Assembly: GCF_029227915.1 (NCBI RefSeq)
Contig: NC_079880.1
Location: 2,606,001 to 2,670,000, forward strand
Direction of reading: 5' to 3'
DNA length: 64,000 bases
Source of the DNA: Hydractinia symbiolongicarpus
Taxonomy: Eukaryota; Cnidaria; Hydrozoa; Anthoathecata; Hydractiniidae
The notes under the pieces are model-generated. The model did not search any database, was not told the DNA's origin, and was given only the letters and a program-made list of their open reading frames with translations. The position numbers and the translations under genes were made by a program. Positions 38,280-52,039 of this stretch are shown here, in pieces (the stretch's first letter is position 1; the number at the start of each line of letters is the position of its first letter).

Positions 38280-39090
38280 ATAATTTAAAAAATCGTTCGG
38301 AAAATGAGTTTACTCCCTGGGAACTTTCTTTGTATACTTTTGACTATACGGGCCGAGTCCGGGGTTTACGGGAAATGGCGGGTTTTCGTTTGCCGGCGAT
38401 TAAACTTCTTTTATTCAGTGTCTCATCAAAAATATAAACATTTTTGAAAACTACAAGTCTCATGCGTTGTAGTGGTGAAAAAATAATTTAAAAAATCGCT
38501 CCGAAAATGAGTTTACTCACAGGGTACTTTCTTTGTATACATTCGACTATACGGGCCAAGCCCCGGATTTACGGGAAAACGCGGGATTTCGTTTGCTGGC
38601 GATTAAACCTCTTTCATTAAGCGTCTCATCAAAAATGAAAACATTTTTGAAAACTACAAGTCTCATGCGTTGTAGTGGTGAAAAAATAATTTAAAAAATC
38701 GTTCGGAAAATGAGTTTACTCCCTGGGAACTTTCTTTGTATGCTTTTGACTATACGGGCCGAGTCCGGGGTTTACGGGAAATGGCGGGTTTTCGTTTGCC
38801 GGCGATTAAACTTCTTTTATTCAGTGTCTCATCAAAAATATAAACATTTTTGAAAACTACAAGTCTCATGCGTTGTAGTGGTGAAAAAATAATTTAAAAA
38901 ATCGTTCCGAAAATGAGTTTACTCACAGGGTACTTTCTTTGTATACATTCGACTATACGGGCCAAGCCCCGGATTTACGGGAAAACGCGGGATTTCGTTT
39001 GCTGGCGATTAAACCTCTTTCATTAAGCGTCTCATCAAAAATGAAAACATTTTTGAAAACTACAAGTCTCATGCGTTTTAGTGGTGAAAA
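38280..39090 (+). repeat. Two-monomer higher-order repeat, two copies (406-bp period)
   Basis: The variant AAAAATATAAACATTTTTG starts near 38428 and 38834, 406 bp apart, each paired with the preceding GGGAACTTTC monomer and the following CCCCGG monomer. Copies are nearly identical. Confidence 0.87.
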
Positions 39091-42000
39091 AATAATTTAA
39101 AAAATCGTTCGGGAAATGAGTTTACTCCCTGGGTACTTTCTTTGTATACTTTTGACTATACGGGCCGAGTCCGGGATTTACGGGAAATCGCGGATTTTTG
39201 TTTGCCGGCGATTAAACTTCCTTTATTCAGCGTCCCATCAAATATGAAAATATTTTTGAAAACTACAAGTCTCATGCGTTTAGTGGTAAAGAAAATAATA
39301 TAAAAAATCGTTCGGGAAATGAGTTTACTCCCTGGGTACTTTCTTTGTATACTTTTGACTATACGGGTCAAGTCCGGGGTTTACGGGAAATGGCGGGTTT
39401 TCGTTTGCCGTCGATTAAACTTCTTTTATTCAGCGTCTCATCAAAAATGAAAACATTCTTAAAAACTACAAGTCTCATGCGTTTTAGTGGTGAAAAGATA
39501 ATTTAAAAAATCGTTTTGGAAATGAGTTTACTCACAGGGTACTTTCTTTGTATACATTCGACTACACGGGCCAAGCCCGGGATTTACGGGAAATCGCGGG
39601 ATTTCGTTTGCCGGCGATTAAACTTCTTTCATTAACCCTCTCATCAAAAATGAAAATATTTTTGAAAACTACAAGTCTCATGCGTTGTAGTGGTGAAAAA
39701 ATAATTTAAAAAATCGTTCGGAAAATGGGTTTACTCCCTGGGTACTTTCTTTGTATACTTTTGACTATACGGGCCGAGTCCGGGGTTTACGGGAAATGGC
39801 GGGTTTTCGTTTGCCGGCGATTAAACTTTTTTCCTCAGTGTCTCATCAAAAATGAAAACATTTTTGAAAACTACAAGTCTCATGCGTTGTAGTGGTGAAA
39901 AAATAATTTAAAAAATCGTTCGGAAAATGAGTTTACTCACAGGGTACTTTCTTTGTATACATTCGACTATACGGGCCAAGCCCCGGATTTACGGGAAAAC
40001 GCGGGATTTCGTTTGCCGGCGATTAAACCTCTTTCATTGAGCGTCTCATCAAAAATGAAAACATTTTTGAAAACTACAAGTCTCATGCGTTTTAGTGGTG
40101 AAAAAATAATTTAAAAAATCGTTCGGGAATTGAGTTTACTCCCTGGGTACTTTCTTTGTATACTTTTGACTATATGGGCCGAGTCCGGGATTTACGGGAA
40201 ATCGCGGATTTTCGTTTGCCGGCGATTAAACTTCTTTTATTCAGCGTCCCATCGAATATGAAAATATTTTTGAAAACTACAAGTCTCATGCGTTTAGTGG
40301 TAAAGAAAATAATATAAAAAATCGTTCGGGAAATGAGTTTACTCCCTGGGTACTTTCTTTGTATATTTTTGACTATACGGGTCGAGTCCGGGGTTTACGG
40401 GAAATGGCGGGTTTTCGTTTGCCGTCGATTAAACTTCTTTTATTCAGCGTCTCATCAAAAATGAAAACATTTTTAAAAACTACAAGTCTCATGCGTTTTA
40501 GTGGTGAAAAGATAATTTAAAAAATCGTTTTGGAAATGAGTTTACTCACAGGGTACTTTCTTTGTATACATTCGACTATACAGGTCAAGCCCGGGATTTA
40601 CGGGAAATCGCGGGTTTTCGTTTGCTGGCGATTAAACCACTTTCATTAAGGGTCTCATCAAAAATGAAAACATTTCTGAAAACTACAAGTCTCATGCGTT
40701 TTAGTGGTAAAAAAATAATTTAAAAAATCGTTCGGGAAATGAGTTTACTCACAGGGTACTTTCTTTGTATACATTCGACTACACGGGCCAAGCCCGGGAT
40801 TTACGGGAAATCGCGGGATTTCGTTTGCCGGCGATTAAACTTCTTTCATTAACCCTCTCATCAAAAATGAAAACATTTTTGAAAACTTCAAGTCTCATGC
40901 GTTTTTGTGGTGAAAAAAAATAAATAAAAAATCGTTCGGGAAATGAGTTTACTCACTGGGTACTTTCTTTGTATACATTCGCCTATACGGGCCAAGCCTG
41001 CGATTTACGGGAAATCGCGGGATTTCGTTTGCCGGCGATTAAACTTCTTTCATTAACCGTCTGATCAAAAATGAAAACATTTTTGAAAACTACAAGTCTC
41101 ATGCGTTGTAGTGGTGAAAAAATAATTTAAAAAATCGTTCGGAAAATGAGTTTACTCCCTGGGTACTTTCTTTGTATACTTTTGACTATACGGGCCGAGT
41201 CCGGGGTTTACGGGAAATGGCGGGTTTTCGTTTGCCGGCGATTACACTTCTTTTATTCAGCGTCTCATCAAAAATGAAAACATTTTTAAAAACTACAAGT
41301 CTCATGCGTTTTAGTGGTGAAAAGATAATTTAAAAAATCGTTTTGGAAATAAGTTTACTCACAGGGTACTTTCTTTGTATACATTCGACTATACGGGCCA
41401 AGCCCGGGATTTACGGGAAATCGCGGGTTATCGTTTGCTGGCGATTAAACCACTTTCATTAAGCGTCTCATCAAAAATGAAAACATTTTTGAAAAGTAAA
41501 AGTCTTATGCGTTTTAGTGGTGAAAAAATAATTTAAAAAATCGTTCTGGAAATGAGTTTACTCACTGGGTACTTTCTTTGTATACATTCGACTATACGGG
41601 CCAAGACCGGGATTTACGGGAAATCGCGGGTTTTCGTTTTCCGGCGATTAAACCTCTTTCATTAAGCGTCTCATCAAAAATGAAAACATTTTTGAAAACT
41701 ACAAGTCTCATGCGTTTTAGTGGTGAAAGAAAAATTTAAAAAATCGTTCGGGAAATGAGTTTACTCCCTGGGTACTTTCTTTGTATATATTCGACTATAC
41801 GGGCCAAGCCCCGGATTTACGGGAAAACGCGGGATTTCGTTTGCCGGCGATTAAACCTCTTTCATTAAGCGTCTCATCAAAAATGAAAACATTTTTGAAA
41901 ACTACAAGTCTCATGCGTTTTAGTGGTGAAAAAATAATTTAAAAAATCGTTCGGGAAATGAGTTTACTCCCTGGGTACTTTCTTTGTATACTTTTGACTA

Positions 42001-42883
42001 TACGGGCCGAGTCCGGGATTTACGGGAAATCGCGGATTTTCGTTTGCCGGCGATTAAACTTCTTTTATTCAGCGTCCCATCAAATATGAAAATATTTTTG
42101 AAAACTACAAGTCTCATGCGTTTAGTGGTAAAGAAAATAATATAAAAAATCGTTCGGGAAATGAGTTTACTCCCTGGGTACTTTCTTTGTATACTTTTGA
42201 CTATACGGGTCGAGTCCGGGGTTTACGGGAAATGGCGGGTTTTCGTTTGCCGTCGATTAAACTTCTTTTATTCAGCGTCTCATCAAAAATGAAAACATTT
42301 TTAAAAAATACAAGTCTCATGCGTTTTAGTGGTGAAAAGATAATTTAAAAAATCGTTTTGGAAATGAGTTTACTCACAGGATACTTTCTTTGTATACATT
42401 CGACTATACGGTCCAAGCCCGGGATTTACGGGAAATCGCGGGTTTTCGTTTGCTGGCGATTAAATCACTTTCATTAAGCGTCTCATCAAAAATGAAAACT
42501 TTTCTGAAAACTACAAGTCTCATGCGTTTAAGTGGTAAAAAAATAATTTAAAAAATCGTTCGGGAAATGAGTTTACTCACAGGGTACTTTCTTTGTATAC
42601 ATTCGACTACACGGGCCAAGCCCGGGATTTACGGGAAATCGCGGGATTTCGTTTGCCGGCGAATAAACTTCTTTCATTAACCCTCTCATCAAAAATGAAA
42701 ATATTTTTGAAAACTTCAAGTCTCATGCGTTTTTGTGGTGAAAAAAAAAATTAAAAAATCGTTCGGGAAATGAGTTTACTCCCTGGGTACTTTCTTTGTA
42801 TACATTCGACTATACGGGCCAAGCCCGGGATTTACGGGAAATTGCGGGATTTCGTTTGCCGGCGATTAAACCTCTTTTAATAA

Positions 42884-42984
42884 GCGTCTCAGCAAAAATG
42901 AAAACATTTTTGAAAACTACAAGTTTCATGCGATTTAGTGGTGAAAAAATAATTTAAAAAATGTTTTCATTTTTGATGAGACGC
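42884..42984. repeat. Orientation switch 2: forward-to-reverse junction with hairpin
   Basis: Forward sequence GGTGAAAAAATAATTTAAAA passes into reverse sequence AAAAATGTTTTCATTTTTG. The bases AAAAAT at 42957-42962 fit both parents, giving a six-base microhomology. The segment 42884-42911 is complementary to 42957-42984 at 27 of 28 positions, with a 45-base spacer, so a hairpin or cruciform can form at the junction. Confidence 0.93.
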
Positions 42985-44939
42985 TCAATGAAAGACGTTT
43001 AATCGCCGGCAAACGAAATCCCGCAATTTCCCGTAAATCCGGGGCTTGGCCCGTATAGTCGAATGTATACAAAGAAAGTACCCAGGGAGTAAACTCATTT
43101 CCCGAACAATTTTTTAAATTTTTTTTTCACCACTAAAACGCATGAGACTTGTAGTTTTCAAAAATGTTTTCATTTTTGATGAGACGCTGAGTAAAAGAAG
43201 TTTAATCGCCCTCAAACGAAAATCCGCGATTTTCCGTAAATCCCGGACTCGGCCCGTATAGTCCAAAGTATACAAAGAAAGTACCCAGGGAGTAAACTCA
43301 TTTCCCGAACGATTTTTTAAATTATTTTTTCACCACTAAAACGCATGAGACTTGTAGTTTTCAAAAATGTTTTCATTTTTGCTGAGACACTTATTAAAAG
43401 AGGTTTAATCGCCGGCAAACGAAATCCCGCGATTGCCCGTAAATCCCGGGCTTGGCCCGTATAGTCGAATGTATGCAAAGAAAGTACCCAGGGAGTAAAC
43501 TCATTTCCCGAACGATTTTTTAATTTCTTTTTTCACCACAAAAACGCATGAGACTTGAAGTTTTCAAAAATGTTTTCATTTTTGATGAGAGGGTTAATGA
43601 AAGAAGTTTTCTCGCCGGCAAACGAAATCCCGCGATTTCCCGTAAATCCCGGGCTTGGCCCGTGCAGTCGAATGTATACAAAGAAAGTACCCTGTGAGTA
43701 AACTCATTTCCCGAACGATTTTTTAAATTATTTTTTTACCACTAAAACGCATGAGACTTGTAGTTTTCAGAAATGTTTTCATTTTTGATGAGACGCTTAA
43801 TGAAAGTGGTTTAATCGCCAGCAAACGAAAACCCGCGATTTCCCGTAAATCCCGGGCTTGGCCCGTATAGTCGAATGTATACAAAGAAAGTATCCTGTGA
43901 GTAAATTCATTTCCAAAACGATTTTTTAAAATATCTTTTCACCACTAAAACGCATGAGACTTGTAGTTTTTAAAAATGTTTTCATTTTTGATGAGACGCT
44001 GAATAAAAGAAGTTTAATCGACGGCAAACGAAAACCCGCCATTTCCCGTAAACCCCCGACTCGACCTGTATAGTCAAAAGTATACAAAGAAAGTACCCAG
44101 GGAGTAAACTCATTTCCCGAACGATTTTTTAATTTTTTTTTTCACCACAAAAACGCATGAGACTTGAAGTTTTCAAAAATGTTTTCATTTTTGATGAGAG
44201 GGTTAATGAAAGAAGTTTAATCGCCGGCAAACAAAATCCCGCGTTTTCCCGTAAATCCGGGGCTTGGCCCGTATAGTCGAATGTATACAAAGAAAGTACC
44301 CAGGGAGTAAACTCATTTCCCGAACGATTTTTTAAATTTTTTTTTCACCACTAAAACGCATGAGACTTGTAGTTTTCAGAAATGTTTTCATTTTTGATGA
44401 GACGCCTAATGAAAGTGGTTTAATTGCCAGCAAACGAAAACCCGCGATTTCCCGTAAATCCCGGGCTTGGCCCGTATAGTCGAATGTATACAAAGAAAGT
44501 ACCCTGTGAGTAAACTTATTTCCAAAACGATTTTTAAAATTATCTTTTCACCACTAAAACGCATGAGACTTGTAGTTTTTAAAAATGTTTTCATTTTTGA
44601 TGAGACGCTGAATAAAAGAAGTTTAATCGACGGCAAACGAAAACCCGCCATTTCCCGTAAACCCCGGACTCGACCCGTATAGTCAAAAGTATACAAAGAA
44701 AGTACCTAGGGAGTAAACTCATTTCCCGAACGATTTTTTATATTATTTTCTTTACCACTAAACGCATGAGACTTGTAGTTTTCAAAAATATTTTCATATT
44801 TGATGGGACGCTGAATAAAAGAATTTTAATCGCCGGCAAACGAAAATCCGCGATTTCCGGTAAATCCCGGACTCGGCCCGTATAGTCAAAAGTATACAAA
44901 GAAAGTACCCAGGGAGTAAACTCATTTCCCGAACGATTT

Positions 44940-45960
44940 TTTAAATTATTTTTTCACCACTAAAACGCATGAGACTTGTAGTTTTCAAAAATGTTTTCAT
45001 TTTTGATGAGACGCTTAATGAAAGAGGTTTAATCGCCGGCAAACGAAATCCCGCGTTTTCCCGTAAATCCGGGGCTTGGCCCGTATAGTCGAATGTATAC
45101 AAAGAAAGTACCCTGTGAGTAAACTCATTTTCGGAACGATTTTTTAAATTATTTTTTCACCACTACAACGCATGAGACTTGTAGTTTTCAAAAATGTTTT
45201 CATTTTTGATGAGACACTGAATAAAAGAAGTTTAATCGTCGGCAAACGAAAACCCGCCATTTCCCGTAAACCCCGCACTCGGCCCGTATAGTCAAAAGTA
45301 TACAAAGAAAGTACCCAGGGAGTAAACTCTTTTTCCGAACGATTTTTTAAATTATTTTTTCACCACTACAACGCATGAGACTTGTAGTTTTCAAAAATAT
45401 TTTCATATTTGATGGGACGCTGAATAAAAGAAGTTTAATCGCCGGCAAACGAAAATCCGCGATTTCCCGTAAATCCTGGACTCGGCCCGTATAGTCAAAA
45501 GTATACAAAGAAAGTACCCAGGGAGTAAACTCATTTCCCGAACGATTTTTTAAATTATTTTTTCACCACTAAAACGCATGAGACTTGTAGTTTTCAAAAA
45601 TGTTTTCATTTTTGATGAGACGCTTAATGAAAGAGGTTTAATCGCCGGCAAACGAAATCCCGCGTTTTCCCGTAAATCCGGGGCTTGGCCCGTATAGTCG
45701 AATGTATACAAAGAAAGTACCCTGTGAGTAAACTCATTTTCGGAACGATTTTTTAAATTATTTTTTCACCACTACAACGCATGAGACTTGTAGTTTTCAA
45801 AAATGTTTTCATTTTTGATGAGACACTGAATAAAAGAAGTTTAATCGCCGGCAAACGAAAACCCGCCATTTCCCGTAAACCCCGGACTCGGCCCGTATAG
45901 TCAAAAGTATACAAAGAAAGTACCCAGGGAGTAAACTCATTTTCCGAACGATTTTTTAAA
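44940..45960 (-). repeat. Three-monomer higher-order repeat, two partial copies (609-bp period)
   Basis: The rare TCGGAACGATTTTTT variant (normally CCGAACG) is at 45131 and 45740. The T1 monomer before it and the GAGACACTGAATAAAAG monomer after it repeat in the same order. A T7-type half monomer near 45400 separates the copies. Confidence 0.87.
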
Positions 45961-46559
45961 TTATTTTTTCACCACTACAACGCATGAGACTTGTAGTTTT
46001 CAAAAATATTTTCATTTTTGATGAGAGGGTTAATGAAAGAAGTTTAATCGCCGGCAAACGAAATCCCGCAATTTCCCGTAAATCCCGGGCTTGGCCCGTG
46101 TAGTCGAATGTATACAAAGAAAGTACCCTGTGAGGAAACTCATTTCCCGAACGATTTTTTAAATTATTTTTTACCACTAAAACGCATGAGACTTGTAGTT
46201 TTCAGAAATGTTTTCATTTTTGATGAGACGCTTAATGAAAGTGGTTTAATCGCCAGCAAACGAAAACCCGCGATTTCCCGTAAATCCCGGGCTTGGCCCG
46301 TATAGTCGAATGTATACAAAGAAAGTACCCTGTGAGTAAACTCATTTCCAAAACGATTTTTTAAATTATCTTTTCACCACTAAAACGCATGAGACTTGTA
46401 GTTTTTAAAAATGTTTTCATTTTTGATGAGACGCTGAATAAAAGAAGTTTAATCGACGGCAAACGAAAACCTGCCATTTCCCGTAAACCCCGGACTCGAC
46501 CCGTATAGTCAAAAGTATACAAAGAAAGTACCCAGGGAGTAAACTCATTTCCCGAACGA

Positions 46560-47390
46560 TTTTTTATATTATTTTCTTTTCCACTAAACGCATGAGACTT
46601 GTAGTTTTCAAAAATGTTTTCATTTTTGATGAGACGCTTAATGAAAGAGGTTTAATCGCCAGCAAACGAAATCCCGCGTTTTCCCGTAAATCCGGGGCTT
46701 GGCCCGTATAGTCGAATGTATACAAAGAAAGCACCCTGTGAGTAAACTCATTTTCCGAACGATTTTTTAAATTATTTTTTCACCACTACAACGCATGAGA
46801 CTTGTAGTTTTCAAAAATGTTTTCATTTTTGATGAGACACTGAATAAAAGAAGTTTAATCGCCAGCAAACGAAAACCCGCCATTTCCCGTAAACCCCGGA
46901 CTCGACCCGTATAGTCAAAAGTATACAAAGAAAGTACCCAGGGAGTAAACTCATTTCCCGAACGATTTTTTATATTATTTTCTTTTCCACTAAACGCATG
47001 AGACTTGTAGTTTTCAAAAATGTTTTCATTTTTGATGAGACGCTTAATGAAAGAGGTTTAATCGCCAGCAAACGAAATCCCGCGTTTTCCCGTAAATCCG
47101 GGGCTTGGCCCGTATAGTCGAATGTATACAAAGAAAGCACCCTGTGAGTAAACTCATTTTCCGAACGATTTTTTAAATTATTTTTTCACCACTACAACGC
47201 ATGAGACTTGTAGTTTTCAAAAATGTTTTCATTTTTGATGAGACACTGAATAAAAGAAGTTTAATCGCCAGCAAACGAAAACCCGCCATTTCCCGTAAAC
47301 CCCGGACTCGGCCCGTATAGTCAAAAGTATACAAAGAAAGTACCCAGGGAGTAAACTCATTTTACGAACGATTTTTTAAATTATTTTTTC
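46560..47390 (-). repeat. Two-monomer higher-order repeat, two copies (406-bp period)
   Basis: CTTTTCCACTAAACGC with AAAGCACCCTGTGAG recurs 406 bp apart (46581 and 46987), each followed by the GAGACACTGAATAAAAG monomer. Nearly identical copies. Confidence 0.88.
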
Positions 47391-47799
47391 ACCACTACAA
47401 CGCATGAGACTTGTAGTTTTCAAAAATATTTTCATTTTTGATGAGAGGGTTAATGAAAGAAGTTTAATCGCCGGCAAACGAAATCCCGCGATTTCCCGTA
47501 AATCCCGGGCTTGGCCCGTGTAGTTGAATGTATACAAAGAAAGTACCCTGTGAGTAAACTCATTTCCCGAACGATTTTTTAAATTATTTTTTACCACTAA
47601 AACGCATGAGACTTGTCAGAAATGTTTTCATTTTTGATGAGACGCTTAATGAAAGTGGTTTAATCGCCAGCAAACGAAAACCCGCGACTTCCCGTAAATC
47701 CCGGGCTTGGCCCGTATAGTCGAATGTATACAAAGAAAGTACCCTGTGAGTAAACTCATTTCCAAAACGATTTTTTAAATTATCTTTTCACCACTAAAA

Positions 47800-49020
47800 C
47801 GCATGAGACTTGTAGTTTTTAAAAATGTTTTCATTTTTGATGAGACGCTGAATAAAAGAAGTTTAATCGACGGCAAACGAAAACCCGCCATTTCCCGTAA
47901 ACCCCGGACTCGACCCGTATAGTCAAAAGTATACAAAGAAAGTACCCAGGGAGTAAACTCATTTCCCGAACGATTTTTTAAATTATTTTTTCACCACAAA
48001 AACGCATGAGAGTTGTAGTTTTTAAAAATGTTTTCATTTTTGATGAGACACTGAATAAAAGAAGTTTAATCGCCGGCTAACGAAAACCCGACATTTCCCG
48101 TAAACCCTGGACTCGGCCCGTATAGTCAAAAGTATACAAAGAAAGTACCCAGGGAGTAAACTCATTTTCCGAACGATTTTTTAAATTATTTTTTCACCAC
48201 TACAACGCATGAGACTTGTAGTTTTTAAAAATATTTTCATTTTTGATGAGACGCTGAATAAAAGAACTTTAATCGCCCTCAAACGAAAATCCGCGATTTC
48301 CCGTAAATCCCGGACTCGGCCCGTATAGTCCAAAGTATACAAAGAAAGTACCCAGGGAGTAAACTCATTTCCCGAACGATTTTTTAAAGTATTTTTTCAC
48401 CACTAAAACGCATGAGACTTGTAGTTTTTAAAAATGTTTTCATTTTTGATGAGACGCTGAATAAAAGAAGTTTAATCGACGGCAAACGAAAACCCGCCAT
48501 TTCCCGTAAACCCCGGACTCGACCCGTATAGTCAAAAGTATACAAAGAAAGTACCCAGGGAGTAAACTCATTTCCCGAACGATTTTTTAAATTATTTTTT
48601 CACCACAAAAACGCATGAGAGTTGTAGTTTTTAAAAATGTTTTCATTTTTGATGAGACACTGAATAAAAGAAGTTTAATCGCCGGCTAACGAAAACCCGA
48701 CATTTCCCGTAAACCCTGGACTCGGCCCGTATAGTCAAAAGTATACAAAGAAAGTACCCAGGGAGTAAACTCATTTTCCGAACGATTTTTTAAATTATTT
48801 TTTCACCACTACAACGCATGAGACTTGTAGTTTTTAAAAATATTTTCATTTTTGATGAGACGCTGAATAAAAGAACTTTAATCGCCCTCAAACGAAAATC
48901 CGCGATTTCCCGTAAATCCCGGACTCGGCCCGTATAGTCCAAAGTATACAAAGAAAGTACCCAGGGAGTAAACTCATTTCCCGAACGATTTTTTAAAGTA
49001 TTTTTTCACCACTAAAACGC
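47800..49020 (-). repeat. Three-monomer higher-order repeat, two copies (609-bp period)
   Basis: GCCGGCTAACGAAAACCCG with CATGAGAGTTGTAG occurs at 48072 and 48681. The flanking T6 (TTAATCGACGGC) and T2 (GAACTTTAATCGCCC) monomers repeat in register. Confidence 0.9.
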
Positions 49021-50440
49021 ATGAGACTTGTAGTTTTCAAAAATGTTTTCATTTTTGATGAGACGCTTATTAAAAGAGGTTTAATCGCCGGCAAACGAAA
49101 TCCCGCGATTTCCCGTAAATCCTGGGCTTGGCCCGTATAGTCGATTGTATACAAAGAAAGTACCCAGGGAGTAAACTCATTTCCCGAACAATTTTTTAAT
49201 TATTTTTTTTCACCACTAAAACGCATGAGACTTGTAGTTTTCAAAAATGTTTTCGTTTTTGATGAGACGCTGAGTAAAAGAAGTTTAATCGCCCTCAAAC
49301 GAAAATCCGCGATTTCCCGTAAATCCCGGACTCGGCCCGTATAGTCCAAAGTATACAAAGAAAGTACCCAGGGAGTAAACTCATTTCCCGAACGATTTTT
49401 TAATATTTTTTTTCACCACAAAAACGCATGAGACTTGAAGTTTTCAAAAATGTTTTCATTTTTGATGAGAGGGTTAATGAAAGAAGTTTAATCGCCGGCA
49501 AACGAAATCCCGCGATTTCCCGTAAATCCCGGGCTTGGCCCGTGTAGTCGAATGTATACAAAGAAAGTACCCTGTGAGTAAACTCATTTCCCGAACGATT
49601 TTTTAAATTATTTTTTTACCACTAAAACGCATGAGACTTGTAGTTTTTAAAAATATTTTCATTTTTGATGAGACGCTGAATAAAAGAACTTTAATCGCCC
49701 TCAAACGAAAATCCGCGATTTCCCGTAAATCCCGGACTCGGCCCGTATAGTCCAAAGTATACAAAGAAAGTACCCAGGGAGTAAACTCATTTCCCGAACG
49801 ATTTTTTAAAGTATTTTTTCTCCACTAAAACGCATGAGACTTGTAGTTTTCAAAAATGTTTTCATTTTTGATGAGACGCTTATTAAAAGAGGTTTAATCG
49901 CCGGCAAACGAAATCCTGCGATTTCCCGTAAATCCTGGGCTTGGCCCGTATAGTCGATTGTATACAAAGAAAGTACCCAGGGAGTAAACTCATTTCCCGA
50001 ACGATTTTTTAATTATTTTTTTTCACCACTAAAACGCATGAGACTTGTAGTTTTCAAAAATGTTTTCGTTTTTGATGAGACGCTGAGTAAAAGAAGTTTA
50101 ATCGCCCTCAAACGAAAATCCGCGATTTCCCGTAAATCCCGGACTCGGCCCGTATAGTCCAAAGTATACAAAGAAAGTACCCAGGGAGTAAACTCATTTC
50201 CCGAACGATTTTTTAATATTTTTTTTCACCACAAAAACGCATGAGACTTGAAGTTTTCAAAAATGTTTTTATTTTTGATGAGAGGGTTAATGAAAGAAGT
50301 TTAATCGCCGGCAAACGAAATCCCGCGATTTCCCGTAAATCCCGGGCTTGGCCCGTGTAGTCGAATGTATACAAAGAAAGTACCCTGTGAGTAAACTCAT
50401 TTCTAGAACGATTTTTTAAATTATTTTTTTAACAATAAAA
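48820..50440 (-). repeat. Four-monomer higher-order repeat, two copies (813-bp period)
   Basis: TCGATTGTATAC recurs at 49141 and 49954. The order T2, T3, a T2 variant with GTTTTCGTTTTTGATG, then T4 with GAGAGGGTTAATG is kept in both copies. The first T2 is shared with the preceding 609-bp repeat, so the two amplifications overlap. Confidence 0.9.
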
Positions 50441-52039
50441 CGCATGAGACTTGTAGTTTTCAGAAATGTTTTCATTTTTAATGAGACGCTTTATGAAAAT
50501 GGTTTAATCGCCAGCAAACGAAAACCCGCGATTTCCCGTAAATCCCGGGCTTGGCCCGTATAGTCGAATGTATACAAAGAAAGTACCCTGTGAGTAAACT
50601 CATTTCCAAAACGATTTTTTAAATTATCTTTTCACCACTAAAACGCATGAGACTTGTAGTTTTTAAAAATGTTTTCATTTTTGATGAGACGCTGAATAAA
50701 AGAAGTTTAATCGACGGCAAACGAAAACCCGCCATTTCCCGTAAACCCCGGACTCGACCCGTATAGTCAAAAGTATACAAAGAAAGTACCTAGGGAGTAA
50801 ACTCATTTCCCGAACGATTTTTTATATTATTTTCTTTACCACTAAACGCATGAGACTTGTAGTTTTCAAAAATATTTTCATATTTGATGGGACGCTGAAT
50901 AAAAGAAGTTTAATCGCCGGCAAACGAAAATCCGCGATTTCCCGTAAATCCCGGACTCGGCCCGTATAGTCAAAAGTATAAAAAGAAAGTACCCAGGGAG
51001 TAAACTCATTTCCCGAACGATTTTTTAAATTATTTTTTCACCACTAAAACGCATGAGACTTGTAGTTTTCAAAAATGTTTTCATTTTTGATGAGACGCTT
51101 AATGAAAGAGGTTTAATCGCCGGCAAACGAAATCCCGCGTTTTCTCGTAAATCCGGGGCTTGGCCCGTATAGTCGAATGTATACAAAGAAAGTACCCTGT
51201 GAGTAAACTCATTTCCCGAACGATTTTTTAAATTATTTTTTACCACTAAAACGCATGAGACTTGTAGTTTTCAGAAATGTTTTCATTTTTGATGAGACGC
51301 TTAATGAAAGTGGTTTAATCGCCAGCAAACGAAAACCCGCGATTTCCCGTAAATCCCGGGCTTGGCCCGTATAGTCGAATGTATACAAAGAAAGTACCCT
51401 GTGAGTAAACTCATTTCCAAAACGATTTTTTAAATTATCTTTTTACCACTAAAACGCATGAGACTTGTAGTTTTTAAAAATGTTTTCATTTTTGATGAGA
51501 CGCTGAATAAAAGAAGTTTAATCGACGGCAAACGAAAATCCGCCATTTCCCGTAAACCCCGGACTCGACCCGTATAGTCAAAAGTATACAAAGAAAGTAC
51601 CCAGGGAGTAAACTCATTTCCCGAACGATTTTTTAAATTATTTTTTCACCACTAAAACGCATGAGACTTGTACTTTTCAAAAATGTTTTCATTTTTGATG
51701 AGACGCTTAATGAAAGAGGTTTAATCGCCGGCAAACGAAATCCCGCGTTTTCTTGTAAATCCGGGGCTTGGCCCGTATAGTCGAATGTATACAAAGAAAG
51801 TACCCTGTGAGTAAACTCATTTTCCGAACGATTTTTTATATTATTTTCTTTACCACTAAACGCATGAGACTTGTAGTTTTCAAAAATATTTTCATATTTG
51901 ATGGGCCGCTGAATAAAAGAAGTTTAATCGCCGGCAAACGAAAATCCGCGATTTCCCGTAAATCCCGGACTCGGCCCGTATAGTCAAAAGTATACAAAGA
52001 AAGTACCCAGGGAGTAAACTCATTTCCCGAACGATTTTT

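Larger units (their letters stand above)
17512..42956 (+). repeat. Satellite array block B, right part, forward orientation
   Basis: About 125 head-to-tail monomers in the same direction as 6641-15053, resuming inside a T7-like monomer right after the retrotransposon. All eight diagnostic types are present, and the sequence is dominated by multi-monomer duplications of 406 to about 2574 bp, listed separately. A few monomers carry internal deletions that have themselves been copied. No other inserted sequence was found over these 25 kb. The block ends at the second orientation switch. Confidence 0.97.
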
